Positions 51,276 through 61,153 of a stretch of 64,000 nt of DNA are shown piece by piece. The position numbers and the translations under genes were made by a program. The notes beneath the pieces were generated by a model. It saw only the letters and a program-made list of their open reading frames with translations, was not told where the DNA came from and ran no database searches. Within the stretch, counting starts at the first letter, position 1. The number at the start of each line of letters is the position of its first letter. This stretch comes from Rhodococcus oxybenzonivorans (GTDB lineage Bacteria > Actinomycetota > Actinomycetes > Mycobacteriales > Mycobacteriaceae), in assembly GCF_003130705.1 (NCBI RefSeq), contig NZ_CP021354.1, positions 2,108,001 through 2,172,000 on the forward strand. Direction: 5' to 3'.

Positions 51276-52045
51276 CGGATCGGCGACCGGCACCGCATTT
51301 CGCTCGGTACGGCTCACGACGACCGGTGCAGGGCGGCCTGGCAGCACGCTCGCGGCGGGGAGCATTCGGCCACACCTGGTGGGGACGGGAACTGGTCGAC
51401 ATCATCGAGTTCGTCGGCGACAAGGGGCGGATGAGCCGTGGCCGCAGCTACGCGCGCAGCGGACAGGTCGTCTCCCTCGAAATCCGCCATGGGATGGTGA
51501 CCGGCGAAGTCCAGGGCAGCCAGCTCCAGCCGTTCGTCGCAACCGTCTCGATCGACCGGCTCGACGAGGGCGAGATCGCCGAATTGGTCACGCTGGTGCG
51601 GAAACAGCCCGGCAGCCTTGCGATGCTCGCGGGTGGGGCAGTGCCGGAAATTCTCGGCCCCCTCCTGCTACCGTCCGGCTCTTCGGCGCTCCAGTACGAC
51701 TGCACCTGTCCGGACGACGGCTGGCCGTGTAAGCACGCCGCTGCGGTCGCATATCTGACCACGGAGCGGATCGACGAGAACCCCTTGGAGATACTGACCC
51801 TGCGCGGGGTCGACCTCGACATGCTGATCGAGGGAGTCGGCGGTGGCACCGCCGAGGAGGATGTCGCCGATTGGTTCGGTGACAGCGCCCAACTACCCGC
51901 CCTGCCCGACACCGACTTCCGGGCGGCGGTCGACGACCTCGACCCACTGCTGCTGCGCAAGGCGATCCGATCCGTGTGTGCCGACGAGCGCGAGGTGGAC
52001 GCCGCCATCGCGGACCTGAACACGCTATATCAGCATCTCCGTTGA
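51272..52045 (+). CDS. SWIM zinc-finger protein, partner of the SNF2 helicase
   Basis: A 257-residue protein with the SWIM motif CxCx6CxH (Cys144, Cys146, Cys153, His155). The N-terminal part (TWWGRELVDIIEFVGDKGRMSRGRSYARSGQV) is typical of the family found next to SNF2 helicases. SWIM domains bind DNA or protein. The ATG overlaps the helicase stop by 4 bases (ATGA), indicating translational coupling and a probable complex. The C-terminal 80 residues are acidic and helical. Confidence 0.9.
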   Translation: MTDRRPAPHFARYGSRRPVQGGLAARSRRGAFGHTWWGRELVDIIEFVGDKGRMSRGRSYARSGQVVSLEIRHGMVTGEVQGSQLQPFVATVSIDRLDEGEIAELVTLVRKQPGSLAMLAGGAVPEILGPLLLPSGSSALQYDCTCPDDGWPCKHAAAVAYLTTERIDENPLEILTLRGVDLDMLIEGVGGGTAEEDVADWFGDSAQLPALPDTDFRAAVDDLDPLLLRKAIRSVCADEREVDAAIADLNTLYQHLR

Positions 52046-52097
52046 TCCTGGCGTTGGGTGATGTGGTGCTCCCCGCCGTGAGCGGGAGAATCGGTAG

Positions 52098-52535
52098 GTG
52101 ACCCTGCACGAGCTGTGGGCAGCGGCCTGGCCGATGATCGTCGGTGCGGCTGCCGGCATCGCTGTGTTCTGGCTGCTGCTGGTGGTCGCTCTGATGCGAG
52201 CGAATCCCGGGACTATGCCCGTTACCGATGTACTTCGGTTGTTGCCGGACGTCGTGCGTCTCGTGCGTCGACTGGCAGGAGATCCCACGCTTCCCCGGGG
52301 CATCCGCATCCGGCTCACGCTTCTACTGATCTACCTCGCCGCACCGATCGACGTCATACCCGACTTCATCCCCGTCATCGGATATGCCGATGACGCACTG
52401 GTGGTGGCTCTCGTTCTACGCTCGGTGACCCGTCGAGCGGGCGCACACGCACTTGCCCGGCATTGGCCCGGCACTCCTGAAGGTCTTGCGGCCGTACAAC
52501 ATATCGCGCAACCGCGAGCGCACCGTCGTGCCTGA
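52098..52535 (+). CDS. DUF1232 (YkvA-like) membrane protein
   Basis: A 145-residue protein with one N-terminal hydrophobic helix (residues about 13-32), then the DUF1232 core IYLAAPIDVIPDFIPVIGYADDALVVALVLRSV, the family hallmark. The conserved acidic and proline residues in DVIPDFIPVIG are present. Function of the family is unresolved; some members sit in stress or efflux contexts. It is 52 bases downstream of the SWIM gene and may share its transcript. Confidence 0.83.
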   Translation: MTLHELWAAAWPMIVGAAAGIAVFWLLLVVALMRANPGTMPVTDVLRLLPDVVRLVRRLAGDPTLPRGIRIRLTLLLIYLAAPIDVIPDFIPVIGYADDALVVALVLRSVTRRAGAHALARHWPGTPEGLAAVQHIAQPRAHRRA

Positions 52536-52578
52536 CGGTGCGTTCGGAGGGGAAGCGCTCCGGAAAGCCCGCTCCGGG

Positions 52579-52752
52579 TCAGTGTTTGAACACGTCCTTG
52601 ACTCGCTCGGCGGCCTTCTTCACACTGGCCTTCCGTTGATCCGCTTTGCCGATGTTCTTCAGCTCGTTGTCTCCGGTGGCCCGGCCGATCGATTCCCGGG
52701 ACCTTCCCGCAGCGTGCTGGACGGCGTTCTTGGCCTTGTCGACGATGCTCAT
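52579..52752 (-). CDS. CsbD family small stress protein
   Basis: A 57-residue hydrophilic protein with the CsbD layout: KAKNAVQHAAGRSRESIGRATGDNELKNIGKADQRKASVKKAAERVKDVF. The pattern GxxxxxxGRATGDxxLxxxGKADQ is the family core. CsbD proteins are induced by general stress and are disordered or helical, with no known catalytic role. ATG at 52752. It lies alone, convergent to the DUF1232 gene and divergent from the DUF1990 gene. Confidence 0.87.
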   Translation of the reverse strand: MSIVDKAKNAVQHAAGRSRESIGRATGDNELKNIGKADQRKASVKKAAERVKDVFKH

Positions 52753-52947
52753 GGCGTGCTCCTCCGAGTGGATGACGTCCACTGCAATCCTAATCCGATT
52801 GCGGTACGGCCACCTCGACAACTCATCGGATGCACATCCTTTCGACGCACCGCCGGCCGCACCGCGGACTAGGCTGGCGTTCGTGCGGTCGGCATCGGGC
52901 CGACCGGTGATCGGGAGGAGCCTGCCGTCAGCCGCAAACGCTGTGAC

Positions 52948-53451
52948 ATGCGCGAGTTCACCTATACCGAGGTGGGCGCCAGTCGCGACCTTCCGTTTCC
53001 GAGTGGATACCACCATCTCGACGAGCAGAAGGTGATCGGTCGTGGTTCCGCAGTGTTCGACTCCGCCGTCGCACAGCTGTTCACCTGGGGGATGCACCGC
53101 GGCGCCGGCGTGAAGGTCGGCCTCGATACTCCTACGGCGACTCCCGACGCCGCCGTCGAGCTTCGGTGGGGGATCGGTCCGGTCGGACTCACCTTCTGTT
53201 GCCGGGTGATCTACGTCGTCGACGAGCCCCGTGTCAAGGGTTTCGCCTACGGGTCGCTCGAGGGACACCCGGAAACGGGGGAAGAGCGATTCGTCGTCGA
53301 ACACCGACCGGACGACACCGTCGTTGCGAGCATCTCCGCTTTCTCGCGGCCCGGCCGGTGGTTCACCCGACTCGGCGGCCCCGCGAACCGGGCAGTGCAG
53401 AAGGTGATGACGCGGCGCTATCTCGACGCGTTGGTGTCACAGAAGCGATAA
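52948..53451 (+). CDS. DUF1990 family protein
   Basis: A 167-residue soluble protein: EFTYTEVGASRDLPFPSGYHHL at the start, WGMHRGAGVKVGLDTPTATPDAAVELRWG in the middle, GEERFVVEHRPDDTVVASISAFSRPGRWFTRLGGP near the end. These are signature stretches of DUF1990, a family of unknown role common in actinobacteria. ATG at 52948 begins at the family consensus. The 3' end overlaps the leftward DUF4267-like or other membrane protein gene by 15 bases. Confidence 0.85.
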   Translation: MREFTYTEVGASRDLPFPSGYHHLDEQKVIGRGSAVFDSAVAQLFTWGMHRGAGVKVGLDTPTATPDAAVELRWGIGPVGLTFCCRVIYVVDEPRVKGFAYGSLEGHPETGEERFVVEHRPDDTVVASISAFSRPGRWFTRLGGPANRAVQKVMTRRYLDALVSQKR

Positions 53452-53910
53452 TTTCGCGTCCTGCTGTCGGAGAACTGCATGCACGGCCGCGCCGTATGCC
53501 AGATGCGGGACGATGTCGCTGAGCCAATCCTGGACCGACCAATTCCGCGGATCACTGATGCCGCGGACGGCGATCGGGATGTCCGTGGCAGCCATCGCAC
53601 CCGCACCGATGGCTACGGCACCTACTGTCGGCGACAAGCGAATTCCGGTGCGGCGGACCAGGCCGGCGCCCACTGCAATGCCCAGGCCCACAGCAATTCC
53701 GCCGAGTGCGCCCAGCCCCGTCCGGCGGGACTGCATGGCACTTCCGCGCCCCGGTATTCGAACTCCGAGACTCGCGGCGACCGAATCGATCGTCTCTTCG
53801 GGGACCGTACTTGCGGGACGGCCGCGGACCACCATGTCGAGATACGTCACCGTGTTGAGTGCGGTCACCCCGGCCGCTCCGGCGACGAGCCCGGACGTGA
53901 CTGTGTTCAT
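53437..53910 (-). CDS. Hypothetical membrane protein with Gly/Ala-rich helices
   Basis: A 157-residue protein with probable membrane segments at the N-terminus (GLVAGAAGVTALNTVTYLDM), at residues about 65-85 (LGALGGIAVGLGIAVGAGLV) and about 93-113 (LSPTVGAVAIGAGAMAATDIP). The connecting loop EETIDSVAASLGVRIPG and the conserved-looking NWSVQDWLSDIVPHLAYGAA at the end resemble a family of actinobacterial integral proteins of unknown function. GGGAGG lies 6 bases before the ATG at 53910. It converges with the DUF1990 gene. Confidence 0.7.
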   Translation of the reverse strand: MNTVTSGLVAGAAGVTALNTVTYLDMVVRGRPASTVPEETIDSVAASLGVRIPGRGSAMQSRRTGLGALGGIAVGLGIAVGAGLVRRTGIRLSPTVGAVAIGAGAMAATDIPIAVRGISDPRNWSVQDWLSDIVPHLAYGAAVHAVLRQQDAKLSLL

Positions 53911-54026
53911 GACGACCCTCCCCGAAAATTCGGCCGGATGCAGCGCGGATGCGCTCACAGAGCGAGCATCCCCACTCGATGGAGTCGGCAAACCTCACGG
54001 GTAGCAGTCGGCGGCTGCCGCTGCGG

Positions 54027-54278
54027 TCAAGCCAAGGACAGCCGCTCGACGTGCCGCACAGCGGCCTCGAGGTGCCGGTCCGCGGTGGTCAAATCCAGAC
54101 GGGCGTCACTGAGATTGTCGATCACCTCGAGCACCACGGATTCGTCGCTGCTGGTGAGCAGGCTCCGGTCGAGCAAGTCGAATGCTTCGGTAAGGTCCTT
54201 GATCCGCTGTTCGAACGCGTTCAGATCGGACCGCAGTCGAGCGGTGGACTGGACAAGGTCGTCAACCGTCGCGGTCAT
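54027..54278 (-). CDS. Small coiled-coil-like hypothetical protein
   Basis: An 83-residue, all-helical looking acidic protein: MTATVDDLVQSTARLRSDLNAF with heptad-like hydrophobic spacing, then ESVVLEVIDNLSDARLDLTTADRHLEAAVRHVERLS. A coiled coil or helical hairpin is likely, with no membrane segment. No family recalled. It sits alone between the membrane protein gene and the phosphatase-like gene; its start is chosen at the first methionine with helical continuation. Confidence 0.6.
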   Translation of the reverse strand: MTATVDDLVQSTARLRSDLNAFEQRIKDLTEAFDLLDRSLLTSSDESVVLEVIDNLSDARLDLTTADRHLEAAVRHVERLSLA

Positions 54279-54439
54279 GCCGGCACCCCTCGTTCGCACC
54301 TCGTCGGGTCGCGTCCGCGGAAAAACCGGGCGGCCAGACTCCACGAAATAGATACCACCGTTCCTTGATCGGTAAACCACGCGCGCCGAATGCTTTCGTC
54401 GACGGGTATGCCGGAAACGACGCGGGTTATGGTCGTACG

Positions 54440-54883
54440 GTGACCGATCCGTGGCAGCCCCGCGCGGCCGGAGTGCTGGAACTTCCGTCGGGTCGACGCG
54501 TGCGCGGACGGGGGCTGAGGCGCCCGGTTCCGCCCGCTCCCCATCCCACCTTTGCGCTGTATCTGCTGGGCCGCCGCCCGCCGTCCGTCGAGTGGGAACA
54601 TCGCTGGCTTCGCTGGCCCGATTTCTGGTTGCCGTCCGATCGCAGCGAGGCGACGGCTGCGCTGCGCGAAGTGTGGGCGCGCGCAGAGTCGGATCGCGTC
54701 GAGATCGCCTGTGGGGGAGGCGTCGGGCGCACCGGCACAGCGCTTGCCTGCCTCGCCGTACTCGACGGAGTGCCCAACTCGGCGGCGGTCGACTACGTCC
54801 GCCGGCACTATTCTCCCCGCGCCGTGGAGACACCGTGGCAACGCCGGTTCGTTGCTCGCTTCGCGTCTGCCGACGAGCCGTGA
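54440..54883 (+). CDS. Protein-tyrosine-phosphatase-like protein
   Basis: A 147-residue protein with the PTP/dual-specificity loop CGGGVGRTG (Cys91 to Arg97, the CX5R signature), in which the cysteine attacks phosphate and the arginine binds it. A general-acid aspartate could be Asp61 or Asp67 (RWPDFWLPSD). The length is short, as in single-domain bacterial enzymes. GTG at 54440 is chosen as the first codon of family-like sequence. It probably dephosphorylates a phosphotyrosine or small phosphate ester. A hairpin follows directly. Confidence 0.78.
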   Translation: MTDPWQPRAAGVLELPSGRRVRGRGLRRPVPPAPHPTFALYLLGRRPPSVEWEHRWLRWPDFWLPSDRSEATAALREVWARAESDRVEIACGGGVGRTGTALACLAVLDGVPNSAAVDYVRRHYSPRAVETPWQRRFVARFASADEP

Positions 54884-54913
54884 GTCGTCGGCATGACCGA
54901 CGGTTGGCTCACG
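54879..54913 (+). terminator. Hairpin after the phosphatase-like gene
   Basis: CGTGAG/CTCACG outer and CGTCGG/CCGACG inner arms, spanning the end of the gene. The inner stem is perfect; the outer has an unpaired 5-base bulge on the right side and a 1-base bulge on the left. No T tract. Confidence 0.5.
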
Positions 54914-55022
54914 ACGCCCGGCGTCTCGCGATTCGCACCTAGACATGCAAGGACATCCAACTATAGGATGGGCTACATATTCGGAACTCCCTGATTCATC
55001 GAGCAAGAAACGGGTTCGCACA

Positions 55023-56537
<1,515 letters not shown>

Positions 56538-56548
56538 AACGGAACCCC

Positions 56549-57711
56549 ATGTTTACCTTGACCGATGACGAGCGGGCGATCAGTGAGACGGCCCGTGACT
56601 TCGCGGCCGAGCATTTGGCGCCGTTTGCCGTGGAGTGGGATCAGTCCAAGCATTTTCCGGTGGATGTGCTGCGTAAGGCGGCGTCGTTGGGGATGGGTGG
56701 GATCTACATTCGGGAGGATGTGGGTGGCTCGGAGTTGAGCCGGGTGGACGCGGCCCGGATCTTCGAGCAGCTCGCGAGGGGGTGTCCGTCGATCGCCGCG
56801 TATATCTCGATCCACAACATGGTGACGTGGATGATCGACAGGTTCGGCACCGAGGAGCAGCGCCGTGCGTTCGTGCCGGGGTTGTGTGCGATGGATCAGT
56901 TGGGTAGTTACTGCCTGACCGAGCCGGGTGCCGGGTCGGATGCGGCGGCGTTGAGCACCCGGGCGGTCCGCGACGGTGACGCTTACGTCCTGAACGGGGT
57001 CAAGCAGTTCATTTCCGGGGCGGGACGTCGGATGTGTATGTGGTGATGGCCCGCACGGGAGACAGCGGGCCGAAGGGGATTTCCGCGTTCATCGTTCCGA
57101 AGGAGTCGGCGGGGCTCTCGTTCGGGCCGAACGAGGTGAAGATGGGCTGGAACGCCCAACCGACCCGGCAGGTGATCTTCGAGGATGTGCGGGTGCCGGC
57201 GGCGAACCTCCTCGGCAGCGAGGGTGGTGGGTTCCGGATCGCGATGGCCGGTTTGAACGGGGGCCGGCTCAATATCGCGGCGTGCTCGGTTGGTGGTGGG
57301 CAGGCGGCGCTGGAGAAGGCGGTCGCGTATCTCGCGGACCGGAAGGCGTTCGGTGCGCCGCTGCTCGACTCGCAGGCGTTGCAGTTCCAGCTCGCCGACA
57401 TGCGCACCGAACTCGAGGCGGCCCGCACCCTGTTGTGGCGGGCCGCGGCCGCCCTCGACGAGGGGGCTCCGGAGGTGGTGGAGCTGTGTGCGATGGCGAA
57501 GCGGTTCGCCACCGACACCGGTTTCGAGGTCGCCAACCGGGCGCTGCAACTGCACGGCGGGTATGGCTATCTGGCCGAGTACGGCATCGAGAAGATCGTC
57601 CGGGATCTGCGGGTGCACCAGATCCTCGAGGGCAGCAACGAGATCATGCGGGTCGTCATCGCCCGCAGCATCGTCGGAGGCGCCGGACACGGAAAACAAG
57701 GAGCGGCATGA
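56549..57711 (+). pseudogene. Isobutyryl-CoA dehydrogenase (acyl-CoA dehydrogenase), interrupted by a one-base frameshift
   Basis: Two adjacent frames together make one about 387-residue acyl-CoA dehydrogenase. The first (56549-57046) covers [28 protein letters not shown] and ends after [12 protein letters not shown]. The second (57034-57711) starts in the middle beta domain and carries HGGYGYLAEYGIEKIVRDLRVHQILEGSNE. Inserting one G at about 57022-57024 (GGG to GGGG) restores the expected continuation [12 protein letters not shown], so a single-base loss is the simplest cause. In operon order it oxidises isobutyryl-CoA to methacrylyl-CoA. It is either a disabling mutation or a read error. 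Confidence 0.9.
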
Positions 57712-58841
57712 GCGAGACAACCACCACGACCCCCGAGGTCCTGATCGACACGAGCGGCGGTGTGGGCCGGATCGTGCTGAATCGGCCCAAGGCGATCAAC
57801 GCCCTCAACCACGGCATGGTCGGGCAGATCGCGGCGGCGTTGGCCGCATGGTCCGACGATGATCGGGTGCGGGCGGTGCTGCTCACCGGGGCCGGTGAGC
57901 GGGGTTTGTGCGCGGGCGGGGACATCGTGTCGATCTACCACGACGCCAAGGAGGGCGGTACCGGGTCGCGGGAGTTCTGGCGCGATGAGTACATCCTGAA
58001 CGCGGCCATCGCGAACTACCGGAAGCCGTATGTGGCGATCATGGACGGCATCGTGATGGGCGGCGGCGTCGGGGTCTCCGCGCACGGCAGCGTCCGGATC
58101 GTCACCGAACGGTCGATGATCGGGATGCCCGAGACCGGGATCGGGTTCGTCCCCGACGTCGGCGGCACCTACCTGTTGGCCCGCACCCCCGGGGAGTTGG
58201 GCACCCACATCGCGTTGACCACCGCCCGCCTCAGTGCCGGTGATGCGATCGCGTGCGGGTTCGCCGACCACTACATCCCCTCGGAGAAGATCGACGCGTT
58301 CGTTCAGAAGCTGTCCGACACCACGGTGGAGGACGCGCTGGCCGCGTTCACCGAACCCGCCCCGCCCTCGGAGCTGGTGGCGCAGCAGGGGTGGATCGAC
58401 GCCGCCTACTCCGCGGGCAGTGTTCCCGAGATCGTCGCCCGCCTGCGCGGCAGCGGGGTGCCCGAGGCTCAGAAGGCGGCCGAGCAGATCCTGTCGAAGT
58501 CGCCGACCGCGTGCGCGGTCACCCTACGGTCGTTGCGCCGGGCCCGGGCAGCGGGCAGCCTCGAGGAAGTGCTGAACGAGGAGTTCCGGGTGTCCGTCGC
58601 CTGCCTGAGCTCCCCTGATCTCGTCGAGGGCATCCGGGCGCAGGTCGTGGACAAGGACCGCAACCCGCAGTGGTCACCCGCCACGATCGACGAGGTGACC
58701 GACGAGGACGTCGACGCGTTCTTCGCCCCACTCGGGAACCTCGAACTCGGCCTCACCCCACCCACCCCCGCCCCGACAGCCGCAGCCGTCCCGGCAGCGG
58801 CTTCGACCAGCGACACGCGTCCAGGAGGGACTGCATCATGA
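57708..58841 (+). CDS. 3-Hydroxyisobutyryl-CoA hydrolase-like enoyl-CoA hydratase/isomerase family protein
   Basis: A 377-residue crotonase-fold protein. The oxyanion hole segments [14 protein letters not shown] and [14 protein letters not shown] are present; the length and ending fit 3-hydroxyisobutyryl-CoA hydrolase rather than a plain hydratase (about 260). It would release 3-hydroxyisobutyrate and CoA, the step after hydration. The ATG overlaps the dehydrogenase stop (ATGA). Upstream frameshift could reduce its coupled translation. The C-terminal 30 residues are Pro/Ala-rich. Confidence 0.9.
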   Translation: MSETTTTTPEVLIDTSGGVGRIVLNRPKAINALNHGMVGQIAAALAAWSDDDRVRAVLLTGAGERGLCAGGDIVSIYHDAKEGGTGSREFWRDEYILNAAIANYRKPYVAIMDGIVMGGGVGVSAHGSVRIVTERSMIGMPETGIGFVPDVGGTYLLARTPGELGTHIALTTARLSAGDAIACGFADHYIPSEKIDAFVQKLSDTTVEDALAAFTEPAPPSELVAQQGWIDAAYSAGSVPEIVARLRGSGVPEAQKAAEQILSKSPTACAVTLRSLRRARAAGSLEEVLNEEFRVSVACLSSPDLVEGIRAQVVDKDRNPQWSPATIDEVTDEDVDAFFAPLGNLELGLTPPTPAPTAAAVPAAASTSDTRPGGTAS

Positions 58842-59734
58842 GCACGATCGGATTTCTGGGACTCGGCCACATGGGTGGTCCCATGGCGGCCAACCTCGTC
58901 AAGGCGGGGCACACGGTGGTCGGCTTCGACCTCGCGCCCGCCGCCCTCGAGCAGGCCACCAAAGACGGTGTCACCGTCGCCGAGTCGGCCGTCGACGCCG
59001 TCCGCGAGGCGGAGGTGGTGATCACGATGCTGCCGAACGGCACACTCGTCCTCGGCCTGTACAAGGAGATTTTACCGGCCGCGAAGCCGGGCACCCTGTT
59101 CATCGATTCGTCCACCATCGACGTCGCGGACGCCCGCGCGGCGCACGAGGAGGCCGTCACCGCCGGGCACCGCTCGGTCGACGCCCCCGTCTCCGGTGGC
59201 GTCGTGGGCGCGGCCGCGGGCACCCTCGCGTTCATGGTCGGCGGCACGGCGGACGACTTCGAGTCCGCGAGGCCGCTGCTCGAGGTGATGGGCAAGAAGG
59301 TCGTGCACTGCGGCAACCCGGGCAACGGTCAGGCCGCGAAGATCTGCAACAACATGATTCTGGGCGTGTCGATGATCGCCATCAGCGAGGCATTCGTCCT
59401 CGGCGAGAAGCTGGGACTGAGCAACCAGGCCCTGTTCGACGTCGCGTCCAACGCGTCCGGCCAGTGTTGGGCGCTGACCACCAACTGCCCGGTGCCCGGA
59501 CCGGTACCGACCAGCCCGGCCAACAACGACTACCAGCCCGGCTTCGCGGCCGCGCTGATGGACAAGGATCTCGGTCTCGCCGCGAACGCGCTGAAGACCA
59601 ACGGCGTCGAGGCGGACCTCGGGCTGCGTGCCGCCGAACTGTACAGCCGGTTCCACGCCGCCGGTGGTGGTGGTCAGGACTTCTCGGCCATCATCAACGA
59701 CATCCGCGACCGTTCTACCAAGGGAGACCAGTGA
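58838..59734 (+). CDS. mmsB: 3-Hydroxyisobutyrate dehydrogenase
   Basis: A 298-residue NAD-dependent dehydrogenase. The Rossmann start [16 protein letters not shown], substrate loop [18 protein letters not shown] and the catalytic lysine in [12 protein letters not shown] are diagnostic. It oxidises 3-hydroxyisobutyrate to methylmalonate semialdehyde, which the mmsA product consumes. The start overlaps the upstream stop (ATGA) and its own stop overlaps the next start (GTGA), so the operon is translationally chained. Length is typical (295-300). Confidence 0.96.
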   Translation: MSTIGFLGLGHMGGPMAANLVKAGHTVVGFDLAPAALEQATKDGVTVAESAVDAVREAEVVITMLPNGTLVLGLYKEILPAAKPGTLFIDSSTIDVADARAAHEEAVTAGHRSVDAPVSGGVVGAAAGTLAFMVGGTADDFESARPLLEVMGKKVVHCGNPGNGQAAKICNNMILGVSMIAISEAFVLGEKLGLSNQALFDVASNASGQCWALTTNCPVPGPVPTSPANNDYQPGFAAALMDKDLGLAANALKTNGVEADLGLRAAELYSRFHAAGGGGQDFSAIINDIRDRSTKGDQ

Positions 59735-60506
59735 CCGACTTCGAGACCATCCTGCTCGACCGCAAGGGCCGGGTCGGGATCATCACCCTGCACCGTCCGA
59801 AGGCGCTCAACGCCCTGAACTCACAGCTGATGCGCGAGGTCGTGTCGGCGGTGGAGGAGTTGGAGAAGGATCCGGAGATCGGGCCATCCTGATCACCGGA
59901 TCGGATCGGGCCTTCGCCGCCGGCGCGGACATCAAGGAGATGCAACCCAAGTCGTACATGGACGTCTACCTCGACGACTTCTTCTCCGCCTGGGACAAGG
60001 TGGCCGCGGCCCGCAAGCCTACGATCGCCGCGGTCGCCGGGTACGCGCTCGGCGGTGGATGCGAGTTGGCGATGCTCTGCGACATCCTGATCGCCGCCGA
60101 CACCGCGAAGTTCGGGCAACCCGAGATCAAACTCGGGGTCATCCCCGGGATCGGCGGCTCGCAGCGGCTGACCCGGGCGGTCGGCAAGGCCAAGGCCATG
60201 GAACTGTGCCTGACCGGCCGGAACATGGACGCCGAGGAAGCCGAACGCGCCGGACTCGTCTCGAGGATCGTGCCCGCCGCGGACCTACTCGACGAGGCCC
60301 TGCAGACCGCGACCACCATCGCCGACATGTCGCTACCGGTCGCGATGATGGCGAAAGAAGCAGTCAACCGGTCCTTCGAAACCACCCTCACCGAAGGAAT
60401 CCGCTTCGAACGACGAGTCTTCCACTCCACCTTCGCCACCGAAGACCAAAAAGAAGGCATGACCGCATTCGTCGAAAAACGCCCACCGGTATTCAAACAC
60501 CGCTAG
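59731..60506 (+). pseudogene. Enoyl-CoA hydratase, interrupted by a one-base frameshift
   Basis: A 258-residue enoyl-CoA hydratase when repaired. The first frame (GTG at 59731) reads [18 protein letters not shown] to LEKDPEIG and stops at 59890-59892. The rest of the protein, from [20 protein letters not shown] through [12 protein letters not shown], lies in another frame. Adding one G to GGG at 59881-59883 joins them as DPEIGAILITG, the usual hydratase sequence. The hydratase signatures [10 protein letters not shown] and [15 protein letters not shown] are intact. It would hydrate methacrylyl-CoA. Either a true lesion or a base-call error. Confidence 0.9.
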
Positions 60507-60521
60507 TAGCCGTCACAAGAA

Positions 60522-60560
60522 CTGTTGCCCCGCACCGAAAAACACGGTGCGGGGCAGCAG
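60522..60560 (+). terminator. Strong hairpin at the end of the valine operon
   Basis: Arms CTGTTGCCCCGCACCG (60522-60537) and CGGTGCGGGGCAGCAG (60545-60560) with a 7-base loop. The one non-Watson-Crick pair is G-U in rightward RNA but A-C in leftward RNA, which fits termination of the operon. It sits between convergent genes. Confidence 0.75.
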
Positions 60561-60565
60561 TCTTC

Positions 60566-61099
60566 TCACCACTTGGTGGGGGCGTCTCCGGTGTCGAAAT
60601 CGCCTGCCTCGCGGCGCAGTTCGGCGAGGATCGTGACCAATTGTTCCAGCTTGTCGCCGGACACTCCGGGACTCGAGAACACCTGGGCGTTGAGTCGCTC
60701 GGTGGACTCGACGGCCAGTTTCCTTCCCGCGTCGGTGATTTCGATCAGCGTCGCACGGCGATCGCTCGGATGCGGGACACGTCGCACGAGATTCGCCGTT
60801 TCGAGCCGGTCGACGGCGTTCGTCACGCTGGTCGGGTGAACCTGAAGGCGCGCGCTGGCCTTCGCCATCGGGAGCGCGCCGGTGCGCGTGAACGTCAGCA
60901 GTGTCAACAATTCGTACCGGGCGAACGTGAGCCCCGACGGCTTGAGCACCTCTTCCACCCGGGCCATCATGATCTGCTGTGCCCGCATCACCGAGGTCAC
61001 CGCAGCCATCCCGTCGGCAACATCACCCCAGCCGTGCTTCGTCCACTGCCGGTGGGCCTCTTCGATGGGATCGAGATGAAGTGGTGACGGTGGTGGCAT
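60566..61099 (-). CDS. MarR-family transcriptional regulator
   Basis: A 177-residue protein with the winged-helix MarR fold: LKPSGLTFARYELLTLLTF, then LQVHPTSVTNAVDRLETANLVRRVPHPSDRRATLIEITDAGRKL (recognition helix and wing). MarR proteins bind palindromic operators as dimers and respond to small acidic or phenolic ligands. It is convergent with the valine operon and not obviously its regulator; the MFS gene downstream on the same strand begins elsewhere. Target unknown. Confidence 0.9.
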   Translation of the reverse strand: MPPPSPLHLDPIEEAHRQWTKHGWGDVADGMAAVTSVMRAQQIMMARVEEVLKPSGLTFARYELLTLLTFTRTGALPMAKASARLQVHPTSVTNAVDRLETANLVRRVPHPSDRRATLIEITDAGRKLAVESTERLNAQVFSSPGVSGDKLEQLVTILAELRREAGDFDTGDAPTKW

Positions 61100-61153
61100 G
61101 CGTCGATCATCCCATGTCGGGTGACGGGCTGCGAAAGCGCGCGGACTGTGTCG

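Noticed and set aside
53479..54351. A 290-codon plus-strand frame over the membrane protein and coiled-coil genes
   Set aside because: Composition is Arg/Ser/Thr-rich shadow coding; the minus-strand genes have ribosome sites and plausible protein sequence.
57034..57711. The second half of the acyl-CoA dehydrogenase as a separate gene
   Set aside because: Its start is mid-domain and the missing residues are supplied in the other frame by one added G, so it is a frameshifted part of one gene.
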